Shown one piece after another: positions 15,904 through 23,871 of a DNA stretch of 27,626 nt. The notes under the pieces are model-generated. The model ran no database searches. It saw only the letters and a program-made list of their open reading frames with translations, and was not told the origin of the DNA. Location: assembly GCA_964489265.1 (NCBI GenBank), contig CAZAXX010000029.1, positions 1 to 27,626 on the forward strand. The letters run 5' to 3'. This DNA comes from CAYRUP01 sp964489265. Lineage in GTDB: Bacteria; Pseudomonadota; Gammaproteobacteria; DSM-16500. Positions within the stretch are counted from its first letter, which is position 1. Each line of letters starts with the position of its first letter. The translations under genes and the position numbers were made by a program.

Positions 15904-17625
15904 ATGACAAAAAAAATAATAAAACGGCGTGCTTTACCTATCGACTCTATCGATCACAATCTTCATCCGCTGCTGCAACGAATTTATCGCGCGCGCGGCG
16001 TTGCATCCGTGCAAGAACTTGAGCGCAATCTAGAACACTTGTTGCCATATCATGATTTACTTGGCATTGATAAAGCAGTGCAATTACTTTCTGATGCCGT
16101 CATAAAGCAGCAACGCATCGTTGTGATCGGTGATTTTGATGCGGATGGTGCAACCAGCAGTGTGGTGGCGATTCGTGCTTTAAAAAGTTTTGGTGCTGCG
16201 TATGTGCAATATCTCGTACCTAATCGATTTGCATTTGGTTATGGTTTAACGCCCGAATTAGTTCAGGTTGCCAAAGAATTTCAACCAGATGTCATTGTGA
16301 CTGTCGACAATGGTATTTCAAATCATGCCGGTGTCAGTGCAGCAAAAGAAGCGGGAATAAAAGTTGTTATTACCGATCACCATTTACCAGCAGAAACACT
16401 ACCAGTCGCTGATGCAATCGTGAATCCCAATCAACCGGGTGATACCTTTGCGAGTAAAAACACGGCGGGTGTTGGCGTTATTTTTTATGTCATGTTGGCG
16501 CTGCGGCGTTATTTGAGCGAACTGAATTGGTTTCAACAAAAAAATATTCCAGAACCGAATATGTCAAAATTACTGGATCTCGTCGCGCTCGGCACGGTTG
16601 CAGATGTGGTGTCACTGGATCATAACAATCGCATTTTGGTGTATCAGGGTTTACGTCGAATTCGCGCAGGACATTGTGTGCCAGGTATTACTGCTATGCT
16701 TGAAATTAGCGGTCGAAATCAAGCGCGTATCATGGCAGCGGATTTAGGTTTTGCAGTGGCACCGCGTTTGAATGCTGCAGGACGATTGGATGATATGGCA
16801 TTGGGAATTGAGTGTTTGTTATGTGATGATTTAGCAAAAGCACGTGAAATGGCGCAACTATTAAATCAATTAAATGACGAGCGTCGTGTCATCGAGCAAG
16901 ATATGCAAGAGCAAGCATTGGATGCACTTAAAAAAATTCATCCAGAAAATGAAACGACATCCTATGGAATCTGTTTATTTGATGATGATTGGCATCAAGG
17001 TGTGATTGGAATTTTAGCGGGACGAATTAAAGATCGTTTGCATCGTCCTGTGATTGCCTTTGCATTATCAACTGAAACCGAGTTGAAAGGTTCTGCGCGT
17101 TCTATTCCTGGCGTTCATATTCGTGATGTGCTTGCCGATATTGCAACACAATATCCAGATCTCATTCATAAATTCGGTGGTCATGCGATGGCGGCAGGTT
17201 TAACTGTGCCGCGCGCTGAGTTTGAAAAATTTTCTCATGCGTTTAATCAAGCTGTGACAGCAAAGTTAGCGCAAGTTGATTTGCAGAATGCAGTCATGAG
17301 CGATGGTGAATTACATCTGACTGAATTGTCACTTGATGTAGCCGAAGTATTGCGTGAAGCAGGTCCTTGGGGCCAGTCATTTCCGGAGCCTTTGTTTGAT
17401 GGGGTATTTGAGGTACTGGAACAGCGATTGGTGGGCGGGCGGCACCTTAAAATGACTTTAAGCAAAGAAAATCAGACAATTGATGCGATTGCCTTCAATG
17501 TTGATATAAATCAATGGCCTAATTATCGTTGCAATGCAGTTAATATTGCATATCGCATGGATGTCAACGAATTTCGTGGCAAACGTAGTATACAATTAAT
17601 AGTAGAATATATAGAAACAGCATAG
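15904..17625 (+). CDS. recJ: Single-stranded-DNA-specific exonuclease RecJ
   Basis: RecJ degrades single-stranded DNA 5' to 3' in recombination (RecF pathway), mismatch repair and base-excision repair. The 573-residue product carries the DHH-family metal-binding motifs: GDFDADG (D77, D79, D81), VDNG (D135) and TDHH (D158, H159, H160). The C-terminal part has the DHHA1 motif GGHAMAAGL (about residue 424) and an OB-fold domain. The length is normal. ATG 15904 is preceded by AAGGA, 7 bases away. The stop is followed after 46 bases by the DUF945 gene on the same strand. Confidence 0.97.
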   Translation: MTKKIIKRRALPIDSIDHNLHPLLQRIYRARGVASVQELERNLEHLLPYHDLLGIDKAVQLLSDAVIKQQRIVVIGDFDADGATSSVVAIRALKSFGAAYVQYLVPNRFAFGYGLTPELVQVAKEFQPDVIVTVDNGISNHAGVSAAKEAGIKVVITDHHLPAETLPVADAIVNPNQPGDTFASKNTAGVGVIFYVMLALRRYLSELNWFQQKNIPEPNMSKLLDLVALGTVADVVSLDHNNRILVYQGLRRIRAGHCVPGITAMLEISGRNQARIMAADLGFAVAPRLNAAGRLDDMALGIECLLCDDLAKAREMAQLLNQLNDERRVIEQDMQEQALDALKKIHPENETTSYGICLFDDDWHQGVIGILAGRIKDRLHRPVIAFALSTETELKGSARSIPGVHIRDVLADIATQYPDLIHKFGGHAMAAGLTVPRAEFEKFSHAFNQAVTAKLAQVDLQNAVMSDGELHLTELSLDVAEVLREAGPWGQSFPEPLFDGVFEVLEQRLVGGRHLKMTLSKENQTIDAIAFNVDINQWPNYRCNAVNIAYRMDVNEFRGKRSIQLIVEYIETA

Positions 17626-17671
17626 AAATTTCTGTCACACGTCATGGAGGATAACAAAAGGGTTAAACTCT

Positions 17672-19342
17672 ATGCGTAAAATCATAACGAGTGTGGTTCT
17701 GTTAGTGATTTTAATTTTGGTATTTGGACCTCTCGTCGCTGGCTTCGGTTTCCGGGCGAGTTATCGTGATTTAATTGCGTTTTATAATTCACAAGACAGT
17801 ATTCATATCGAAATTTTAGATTATCAACGTGGTTGGACGAGTTCAGAAATCAAGTTATCAGTTGAGATTGATAGTAAGCAATTACAAGCTGTCCTGAAAA
17901 TGTTGAATATTCCCGTTAATGATACAAATCAACAGTATCAATTTATTGTTAAGCAGCATGTTCAGCACGGACCTATTATTTTTTCTAACAATGCACCTGG
18001 TGTTTTTGGCTTGGCTGCAATTCAAAGTAAATTTGAAATGACGCCAGACACTGGTTCGCTATTGTTGTTGGGTATGCCGAGTGCCAAGCTGAAATCGGAT
18101 GACGATTTTGTGTCGCTTCTGGGTAACTATTTTAATCATCTTGAAATATCTGGGTTGCAAATGCTTGATCCTATCAGTCGCACGCATCTGCAATTAAATG
18201 ATTTTGTTTCTGATGTTTGGATTGAGCCAAAGCAAAAACGCGTGAGTGGTGAGTTAACTTTATCAAACTTTTCAATCTACAATTCGGATGATTCCATCGA
18301 TATCGACAAAATTAATCTGAAATTCAATCACCATTTAGCTCCAAACGGTTTGTGGTTAGGGACACATTATATCGAGGTGCCGAAAATTACTTTTCAGGAA
18401 GAAGGTGATGAATTTCTTACAATTGCGGAGCTCAATTTTTCTGGCGCATCGGATGAAATTTCCGGTGTCGTGAGCGGTGCTAGAAAATTAGATATCTTCG
18501 AAATTAATTATGGTGGTGACGTGATTGGCCCTATGCATTTAGAGCTTAGCGCACATGGATTGGATGCGAAGACAATATATAATTTGATTGAGGCTTATCA
18601 GCAATTCGCAAAAAATGGCGAAGAATATCAGGGGCAGCTTAAACAAAAAATTTCGATGATTTTACCTAAGATTGTCACGCCGGGGACTGAAATTAATCTC
18701 GATCAATTTAGACTAAATGCATTCAAAGGAAACTTAACCATCAATGCAGCAATCAACTGGCCGGAACGTAATTTTGAGGCGCCGAATAATGTGCATGATA
18801 TTGTCACGACTGCAAAAGCACGGGCGAATTTATCCATTTCTAAAAAATTGATGGATGATGTGATTGGAATTATAGCGGGCATGCCAACATCGATACGTGA
18901 AGCCTCCTACCCGGATCGTGATTTGTTATTGTCGGTGCGTGATCAAATGACAGCAGCTAGCAAACAAAATACGTATTTAATTAAAATGCTGGTAGAGAGC
19001 GATCAATTACCAGAAAAGTCTGGCGAAGAATTTGTGGAAATGCAAAGAGCTTTAGTTTCAGTCGATGATTATGAAAAAGCCATTAAAGATTTATTTCTGG
19101 ATCGAAAAATTTCACTACGAGTCTCTTATCAATTAGGCTGGCAATATTCGCAACTGAGGAATCCCTATCAATTTTTGTTGCGTAAAGTTATTGAATATCA
19201 ACGGAGTGCGAATGAGCAGTTGCAAGCGCAATTGAAGGAATTGTTGAGTCAAGGTTATATTAAAGAAGAAAAAAATGACTATGTGGTTTTATTTCAATGG
19301 ATTGAAGGGAAGTTGACGGTGAATGGGAGGGCGATTAAATAA
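17672..19342 (+). CDS. DUF945 family protein (YdgA-like)
   Basis: A 556-residue protein with an N-terminal hydrophobic segment (residues 4-25, VVLLVILILVFGPLVAGFGF) that would act as signal anchor or uncleaved signal peptide, leaving a large periplasmic domain. The sequence after it (EILDYQRGWTSSEIKLSVEI) matches the typical start of the DUF945/YdgA family, whose members share the pattern Y.RGWxSS. The function of this family is not established. It is probably in the same transcript as recJ. ATG 17672 is preceded by AAGGG about 9 bases upstream. Downstream lies the 110-base palindrome at 19346-19455. Confidence 0.85.
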   Translation: MRKIITSVVLLVILILVFGPLVAGFGFRASYRDLIAFYNSQDSIHIEILDYQRGWTSSEIKLSVEIDSKQLQAVLKMLNIPVNDTNQQYQFIVKQHVQHGPIIFSNNAPGVFGLAAIQSKFEMTPDTGSLLLLGMPSAKLKSDDDFVSLLGNYFNHLEISGLQMLDPISRTHLQLNDFVSDVWIEPKQKRVSGELTLSNFSIYNSDDSIDIDKINLKFNHHLAPNGLWLGTHYIEVPKITFQEEGDEFLTIAELNFSGASDEISGVVSGARKLDIFEINYGGDVIGPMHLELSAHGLDAKTIYNLIEAYQQFAKNGEEYQGQLKQKISMILPKIVTPGTEINLDQFRLNAFKGNLTINAAINWPERNFEAPNNVHDIVTTAKARANLSISKKLMDDVIGIIAGMPTSIREASYPDRDLLLSVRDQMTAASKQNTYLIKMLVESDQLPEKSGEEFVEMQRALVSVDDYEKAIKDLFLDRKISLRVSYQLGWQYSQLRNPYQFLLRKVIEYQRSANEQLQAQLKELLSQGYIKEEKNDYVVLFQWIEGKLTVNGRAIK

Positions 19343-19345
19343 AAT

Positions 19346-19455
19346 ACGTCATCCCGCGATGTTTTTGTCATCCTGAACGAAGTGAAGGATCTCCGCGTTA
19401 TAACAGGGAGATCCTTCACTTCGTTCAGGATGACAAATGTGTCGCGGGATGACGT
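19346..19455. repeat. 110-bp near-perfect palindrome (TGTCATCCTGAACG family)
   Basis: All arms share one centre. Outer arms are ACGTCATCCCGCGA (19346-19359) and its complement (19442-19455). A 4-base unpaired step follows, then 31-base inner arms (19364-19394 and 19407-19437) around a 12-base loop. The inner arm TGTCATCCTGAACGAAGTGA closely matches the element at 1808-1900. It lies between convergent genes (DUF945 gene ending at 19342, dipeptidase ending at 19465), so it could stop both transcripts. No open reading frame is inside; it is probably a non-autonomous dispersed repeat. Confidence 0.9.
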
Positions 19456-19464
19456 GGTTTTTTT

Positions 19465-20139
19465 TCAAGACGTTCCCCGACAATCTACAGTAATTTCAAA
19501 ATCCATAGGATTTTCAATTTCCCTTTCACAAAACGTAAAATGCCAATACTCTTTTTCATAAGGCCTAAAACCAACTTGTTGCATCGCTGCAGATAAAATT
19601 TGTCGGTTTTTTAAAGCAGTACTGCCTACTGTTTCTTCGGTCGCTGTAATATGCGAGAGTTCATCGAAATAATCAAAGACAGCGCCCATCTCCAGCAATT
19701 TTTTGTTGTTCAAATCGATGAGCGAAAGATCAACTGTATCACCAAAACAATGTTCAGATACCGTATCACACACATAACCTAAATCTGCTAATTGATTTTT
19801 TTCAATATGCGGATAATGAATTGCTTTACGTTTTAATTCATAGTCATTTTGCGCGGGTTCATGCATCCATTTACAAAAATCTTTTACCGACTGTAAGGGA
19901 CGATAGCCATCAAAAATAAATAATCCCAGGCCTTGCTGGTTCAAGTGATTTTGGACTTGGCATAATGCGTCTGCGGCTTTTGGTGTAAGCAGACAAAAAT
20001 CGGCAGCATCTGGATGATAACCTTGTACGGGCCGACCTAAAAAATTTTCTGACGTCGCGTAAACCAATTTGCATTCGATAGGTTGGTCGCAGAGTTTTTT
20101 GCTGAGTTCGATGACATCGACTAATTTTTTGTTTTCCAT
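19465..20139 (-). CDS. D-alanyl-D-alanine dipeptidase, VanX/DdpX type (peptidase M15D)
   Basis: Zinc dipeptidase that hydrolyses D-Ala-D-Ala. The 224-residue product carries the full family signature: FDGYRP (R80), SEHCFGDTVDL with zinc ligands H130 and D137, and EYWH with catalytic E197 and zinc ligand H200. No signal peptide is seen, so it should act in the cytoplasm as VanX and DdpX do. There are no vanH/vanA-type ligases nearby, so resistance is not implied; D-Ala recycling or a role in cell-wall remodelling is more likely. ATG 20137-20139 has GAGGA 6 bases upstream. It is divergent from the ankyrin/protease-like gene across a 218-base AT-rich gap that holds no further gene I can support. 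Confidence 0.93.
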   Translation of the reverse strand: MENKKLVDVIELSKKLCDQPIECKLVYATSENFLGRPVQGYHPDAADFCLLTPKAADALCQVQNHLNQQGLGLFIFDGYRPLQSVKDFCKWMHEPAQNDYELKRKAIHYPHIEKNQLADLGYVCDTVSEHCFGDTVDLSLIDLNNKKLLEMGAVFDYFDELSHITATEETVGSTALKNRQILSAAMQQVGFRPYEKEYWHFTFCEREIENPMDFEITVDCRGTS

Positions 20140-20357
20140 GGATGTCCTCTCTGTTGGAAGCCAGGTAAGTTATATCAAATATTATTTAAAATCAACATTT
20201 CAAAACAATCAACGGAGTCTTTCTCTTCGCTTTCAAAACAGTAAAATGATATTTTTAAATTTCAGCAAAAATTCAAATACTTATGGGAAACATAAGGATT
20301 TACTAAAAAATTAATAAAACGATTATATTATAATTACGAATATAAACTATAAATTTA

Positions 20358-20585
20358 ATGGCACACTTTATGCCCAAAGAATCTGCAGTAGAAATAATGG
20401 TACTTAATCCAGACCCTAAAGTTCATTTTAACAATAAAAGTGTTCATGAAAACTTATGGATCAAGGAACGTTTTGGTAATGATAATTACCTGTCAATTGG
20501 CGTATTTTTAAAAAAAGATACTTCAGAGTTACAATTTTATTTTTTTGAAGAGTGTGATAAGTCGCCACAGTTTTTTCCAGCTTAA
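20358..20585 (+). pseudogene. N-terminal fragment of a frameshifted ankyrin/protease-like gene
   Basis: This 75-codon frame appears to be the 5' part of the gene continuing at 20654. The two frames overlap in the open window 20561-20582 (between the upstream stop of the second frame at 20558-20560 and the stop of the first at 20583-20585). That window contains a T6 run (20571-20576). One extra T, or a -1 slip there, joins ...DKSPQFF to SSLTELQKHLPPEKKDIF and then VYLMGHGD. No Shine-Dalgarno precedes ATG 20358. Possible explanations are true decay, slippage at the T run, or a sequence error. Confidence 0.6.
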
Positions 20586-20653
20586 CTGAATTACAAAAGC
20601 ATTTACCTCCTGAAAAAAAAGATATATTCGCTAGAACACACAAAGTTTATCTG

Positions 20654-21979
20654 ATGGGTCATGGTGATGCTGAAAGTAAATATGGATTCGGCAATTATCA
20701 TGCGCATGATGATTTCAGTCATCCGCCCGACGATAGCGAGCAAATTTATGACGCTAAGTTTGACGAATTAATACGAGATATTTTAAAAACTACACCCGAG
20801 CAAAAGGATGAAATCGCAATTACCTTAGAAGCATGTCATGCGGACAATCTTGTAACCGCAGAGAAGGCTGGTTTTACAAAATCATTTTTAGAAAGGTTAT
20901 CTGCAAATTATCCGCGTGTAATTTTTAGTGGTACGGGGCCGTGGAGCGATTCAAAAGATTTACAAGAAAGTCTAGCGACCGATGCTAGAGCGTCAGGTGG
21001 CTACCCAGATTTAAATGCACCTATCACATCTATGGGAGGCGGCATTTGGAAGTCGGGCAATACTGTTATTTTTCATCACGACAATAATCAAATAGCAGTG
21101 AGAAAATCACCGTTTGCATCAACAGCAACTGCAAAAAGTTTAAAAATAAATACAGTCAATTATGCGCGTGAAGTTTTGGATCAGCAAACTCATTTAACGC
21201 ATGAGGAAAAAGAAACAATTATAAAAAGTATTTGTGCGAATCGTAAAATCTTGACTATAGAAGATTTAAAAAATGAGCCTGCTTTTCCTCAGCAAGCAGA
21301 GCCTGTTATAGAGTTAGTGGAAAATGAAAAGAGTATATTAAAACAAGAAAAAAATAGATATTTAGATCGTGTGTCTGCCATATTATCCCAACCTGAATTT
21401 AGCGACAGAGATGTGCTCATCATTGCCTTAGGTTTAAATCATCGTTTTATATTTAAAGGTCATAATGAGCTTCTTGAGAGAGTTTTAGCTAATGAAAAAT
21501 TATTAAAATTGGTGATGGTGAGTTGTGGAAAAGTTCTTATGGGTGCTCAAAATAATAATAGCGTTATTGATTTATTAGTAGAAAGGGGCATACCGATTAC
21601 GAGTGCTGATGGAAAGGGCATGACTGCTTTGCATTATGCAGTACAGAATTTTTATGTTTATAGAGAAGAGCAGCTTAGTCTTGTTAAAAAAATATTAGGT
21701 TGCGGAGCAAGTCTCGATGCTAAAGATGATGCCGGTCGGACGCCCTTGATGCTTGCGCATGTGCATAGTCAAAAGCAAACAGTACTTGGCGGAGCAAGTG
21801 TTGTAGAGTTATTGCAAAGTAGAGCAGAAGAAAAAAAACCTAATAAACTATCTTATAAATCTATTTTTTCAAAAGATGATTTATCTATTCAGACTACTGC
21901 AAAAAAATATTCTAAGCCAACAGATAAAAAAGCAACTGATGATAGTAGTGTCACATATTCTCGGCCGACAAAAAAATAG
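20654..21979 (+). CDS. Clan CD-like protease domain plus ankyrin repeats, 5' end lost to a frameshift
   Basis: The 441 codons from ATG 20654 begin in the middle of a domain: YLMGHGD (His at residue 3) and ITLEACHADN (Cys61) resemble the His...Cys dyad of caspase-like clan CD peptidases (strand-GHG, then strand-xxC). The C-terminal part (about 300-395) has at least two ankyrin repeats (GMTALHYAVQNF; LGCGASLDAKDDAGRTPLML), followed by a basic polar tail. Coding frame without a stop extends back to 20561 but has no start codon there, and no ribosome binding site precedes 20654, so the gene very probably begins at 20358 with a -1 shift. Ankyrin proteins in host-associated gammaproteobacteria are often secreted effectors. 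The protease assignment rests on two short motifs and is tentative. Confidence 0.7.
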   Translation: MGHGDAESKYGFGNYHAHDDFSHPPDDSEQIYDAKFDELIRDILKTTPEQKDEIAITLEACHADNLVTAEKAGFTKSFLERLSANYPRVIFSGTGPWSDSKDLQESLATDARASGGYPDLNAPITSMGGGIWKSGNTVIFHHDNNQIAVRKSPFASTATAKSLKINTVNYAREVLDQQTHLTHEEKETIIKSICANRKILTIEDLKNEPAFPQQAEPVIELVENEKSILKQEKNRYLDRVSAILSQPEFSDRDVLIIALGLNHRFIFKGHNELLERVLANEKLLKLVMVSCGKVLMGAQNNNSVIDLLVERGIPITSADGKGMTALHYAVQNFYVYREEQLSLVKKILGCGASLDAKDDAGRTPLMLAHVHSQKQTVLGGASVVELLQSRAEEKKPNKLSYKSIFSKDDLSIQTTAKKYSKPTDKKATDDSSVTYSRPTKK

Positions 21980-22073
21980 GATAGTATTGCATCTTGCTAT
22001 GCATTGTAAGAATATATTGTTGCGTGAAATCACGTGTCTTTAAGAAATTTTTAATTAACAAAAGGATTTTATA

Positions 22074-22541
22074 ATGCAAAGAGCCACAGTAGGGGAAGCT
22101 GCAGCAGCTGAATCAGCCGCCAAAAGTCATGCCGAAGAATTAGAATTAGCTAAGTTAAAAGAAAAATTAAGAGAATGTGAAGCAAAAGTAAGACAGGTAA
22201 AAAAGGACAGAGAGGTGCTAAAGGTGGTTAAAGCAGCTGTTGAAGAATATAAAGCTGCCAAAGCAGCGGTATTCGCCAAAGAAAACGAACCCACTTTAAT
22301 TTATATAGAGCCGCCTAAGAAACAAAGTGATACTAGCGCCATACTAAGTGGGTTAGGGATGGATGCATTAACTCTATCTCAGCAACCCGAAAAAGCGGCA
22401 GCAATGGTAGTGTCACCATCATCGCCTAAGGCTGTGGCCAATACTCCAAAGTCTGAGAATTCAGAGCAGGCTGCTGTGACAGACACTAATACTCAGGAAG
22501 CAGATTTGGAACAACCACGTAGAGGGTATGGCAATTCTTAA
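22074..22541 (+). CDS. Unknown 155-residue coiled-coil protein
   Basis: I do not recognise this protein. Residues 1-75 are rich in Ala, Lys and Glu and read as one long charged coiled-coil helix (LELAKLKEKLRECEAKVRQV). The rest is polar and Ser/Pro/Thr-rich, probably disordered. There is no membrane segment or signal peptide. ATG 22074 has a good ribosome binding site (AAAGGA, 7 bases upstream), so the frame is likely to be translated. It follows the ankyrin gene by 94 bases on the same strand. Confidence 0.65.
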   Translation: MQRATVGEAAAAESAAKSHAEELELAKLKEKLRECEAKVRQVKKDREVLKVVKAAVEEYKAAKAAVFAKENEPTLIYIEPPKKQSDTSAILSGLGMDALTLSQQPEKAAAMVVSPSSPKAVANTPKSENSEQAAVTDTNTQEADLEQPRRGYGNS

Positions 22542-22626
22542 GTAAGAGTGTTAAATACTTTCGCGCCCGCGTGCACTCGGTAAACTCAAAATATTGTGTG
22601 TACGCTAGCGCGATGACTATGCATCC

Positions 22627-23403
22627 CTAATGCCTTCTGAAGCATTTTTTAAATGCTTCCCAACATCCTGGGGTTGGTTGTTCTTGAGGCAATAATAGTT
22701 TTCTTGTTAATTCAGGTGAAGAAGGTGCTGCTTGGAAAAATCTAGGACTATTACTTGAAGAAGAACTAGATATTGAAGCGTCGCTTGATGTTATGTCGAT
22801 TTGAACTTGTTCAGGAGCGCGTCTTATTAATACTAATTTTCCATTTTCGTTATATTTAACTTCCGCAAGTTTTTCGCCGGTTTTTTTGAATAGCCAAAAT
22901 GATTTATCTAAGGCTTGCCAGTACTCTGGACCATAGGAGATACCCATCAATTCATTAGGCTTTAAATCACGTGTAGCAATAAATGCGGGTAATAATTTAC
23001 ATCCTATTTTGACTTGCTTGCAATTTAAATTGGTAGTGGCGATTTCATCTATATTAGATAAATTTAAATCTTTTAATTCTTCCTCTTTGGGAAGATGAGG
23101 AAGAAAGCGGCTCATATTACCATATTTACTTGAATCAACCAGGCAGTTTCCAAGTATAGGCATAGAGGTAAGGCCTACTAAAAATAAAGTAGCAGAAGCA
23201 TTGTAGCTGCTATGAGTATTTGAACTTGAATGATGATCACAAACGATTTCTAGACAACTTGAGTCTGAATCAGGTCCTTGTAAAGGGATGCTCACAAGAC
23301 CCGTATCATCAATGATTGGTTCTAAACTTCCACTGTACAATGTAACGAAGTCACCTTGTTTAATATGGTTTCTTACAACGACACCTTTTCCACAATCTTC
23401 CAT
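22627..23403 (-). CDS. SET-domain protein (protein lysine methyltransferase-like), C-terminal part of a frameshifted gene
   Basis: SET-domain signatures appear in order: GKGVVVRNHIKQGDFVTLYSG (residues 5-25, the GxG...Y.G start of SET), VDSSKYGN followed by MSRFLPHL (matching the DxxxxGNxxRFxNHS motif, with Pro in place of the SAM-contacting Asn), and FIATRDLKPNELMGISYG with EYW (matching the fAxRdIxxGEELxxdYgxxyW end). SET enzymes methylate lysines, usually histones in eukaryotes; secreted SET effectors such as Legionella RomA/LegAS4 are known. The first ATG in this frame lies exactly at the domain start, with no ribosome binding site. The frame stays open upstream to a TAG at 23461-23463, so this part very probably continues the 101-codon frame at 23444-23749 through a +1 shift. 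The tail is Ser-rich and then basic (CFRRH). Confidence 0.8.
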   Translation of the reverse strand: MEDCGKGVVVRNHIKQGDFVTLYSGSLEPIIDDTGLVSIPLQGPDSDSSCLEIVCDHHSSSNTHSSYNASATLFLVGLTSMPILGNCLVDSSKYGNMSRFLPHLPKEEELKDLNLSNIDEIATTNLNCKQVKIGCKLLPAFIATRDLKPNELMGISYGPEYWQALDKSFWLFKKTGEKLAEVKYNENGKLVLIRRAPEQVQIDITSSDASISSSSSSNSPRFFQAAPSSPELTRKLLLPQEQPTPGCWEAFKKCFRRH

Positions 23404-23443
23404 ATCAAAAAGAGCAAATAAATCCGTAAAGTTATCTAAATTT

Positions 23444-23749
23444 TCAAGATAGTGTTGAAACTAATTCTTCACCTTCCGTTTTTTCAGCAAGTCCTTTCCT
23501 CTGGCGTACTGCTGATTCAGTCGCCGGTAAGCAATCGCCAGTGATGGGCGTGGTTGTAAAAGCAATCACATCTTCTGTCCATGTAAATTTACATTCTTTT
23601 TCAATTTCATCAACAGATGACAGATGTTCTCCTCTTTGATCTTTAACCCAGATTGCCTTGGGTTTTGGAATGGTTGAATTTCCGGTTAAGTATGAAAAAG
23701 AAGAGAGGGACTCATTTTTTGGCGCAACATTGTTATGGGATCTGGTCAT
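23444..23749 (-). pseudogene. N-terminal fragment of the frameshifted SET-domain gene
   Basis: A 101-codon frame starting at ATG 23749 and ending in TGA at 23444-23446. It is polar, with no recognised domain. The SET frame is open from 23460 downward, so both frames overlap in the 14 bases 23447-23460. Removing one T from the TTT there would join ...EGEELV to QHYLENLDNFTDLFALFDME and then DCGKGVVV, giving a continuous protein of about 374 residues with a normal SET N-terminal approach. I cannot tell decay from a sequencing error. Confidence 0.6.
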
Positions 23750-23852
23750 GACTATTGATCACTCTTGAAATTCAAAGCGTACGATTATACATATCAAAAT
23801 ATTAAGAGATGCTTAACAATCAAGCCACTAGGTTCGCGTACATCCAGTTTTG

Positions 23853-23871
23853 GGTACAGTTTTGGTGCATT
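23853..23871 (+). repeat. Direct repeat, left copy (19 bp, 17/19 identical to 27491-27509)
   Basis: The sequence GGTACAGTTTTGGTGCATT is repeated as GGTACAATTCTGGTGCATT at 27491-27509 in the same orientation. The two copies bracket the S9 peptidase and ATPase genes. This copy overlaps the last codon of the peptidase. Each copy is preceded by a further GTACA 10-16 bases upstream. Confidence 0.6.

Noticed and set aside
19465..20139. Vancomycin resistance cluster
   Set aside because: Only the VanX-type dipeptidase is present; no vanH, ligase or vanRS-type genes lie nearby.
20069..20314. Plus-strand 81-codon frame between the dipeptidase and the ankyrin gene
   Set aside because: It overlaps the 5' end of the dipeptidase gene antisense, has low-complexity AT-rich content and no ribosome binding site.
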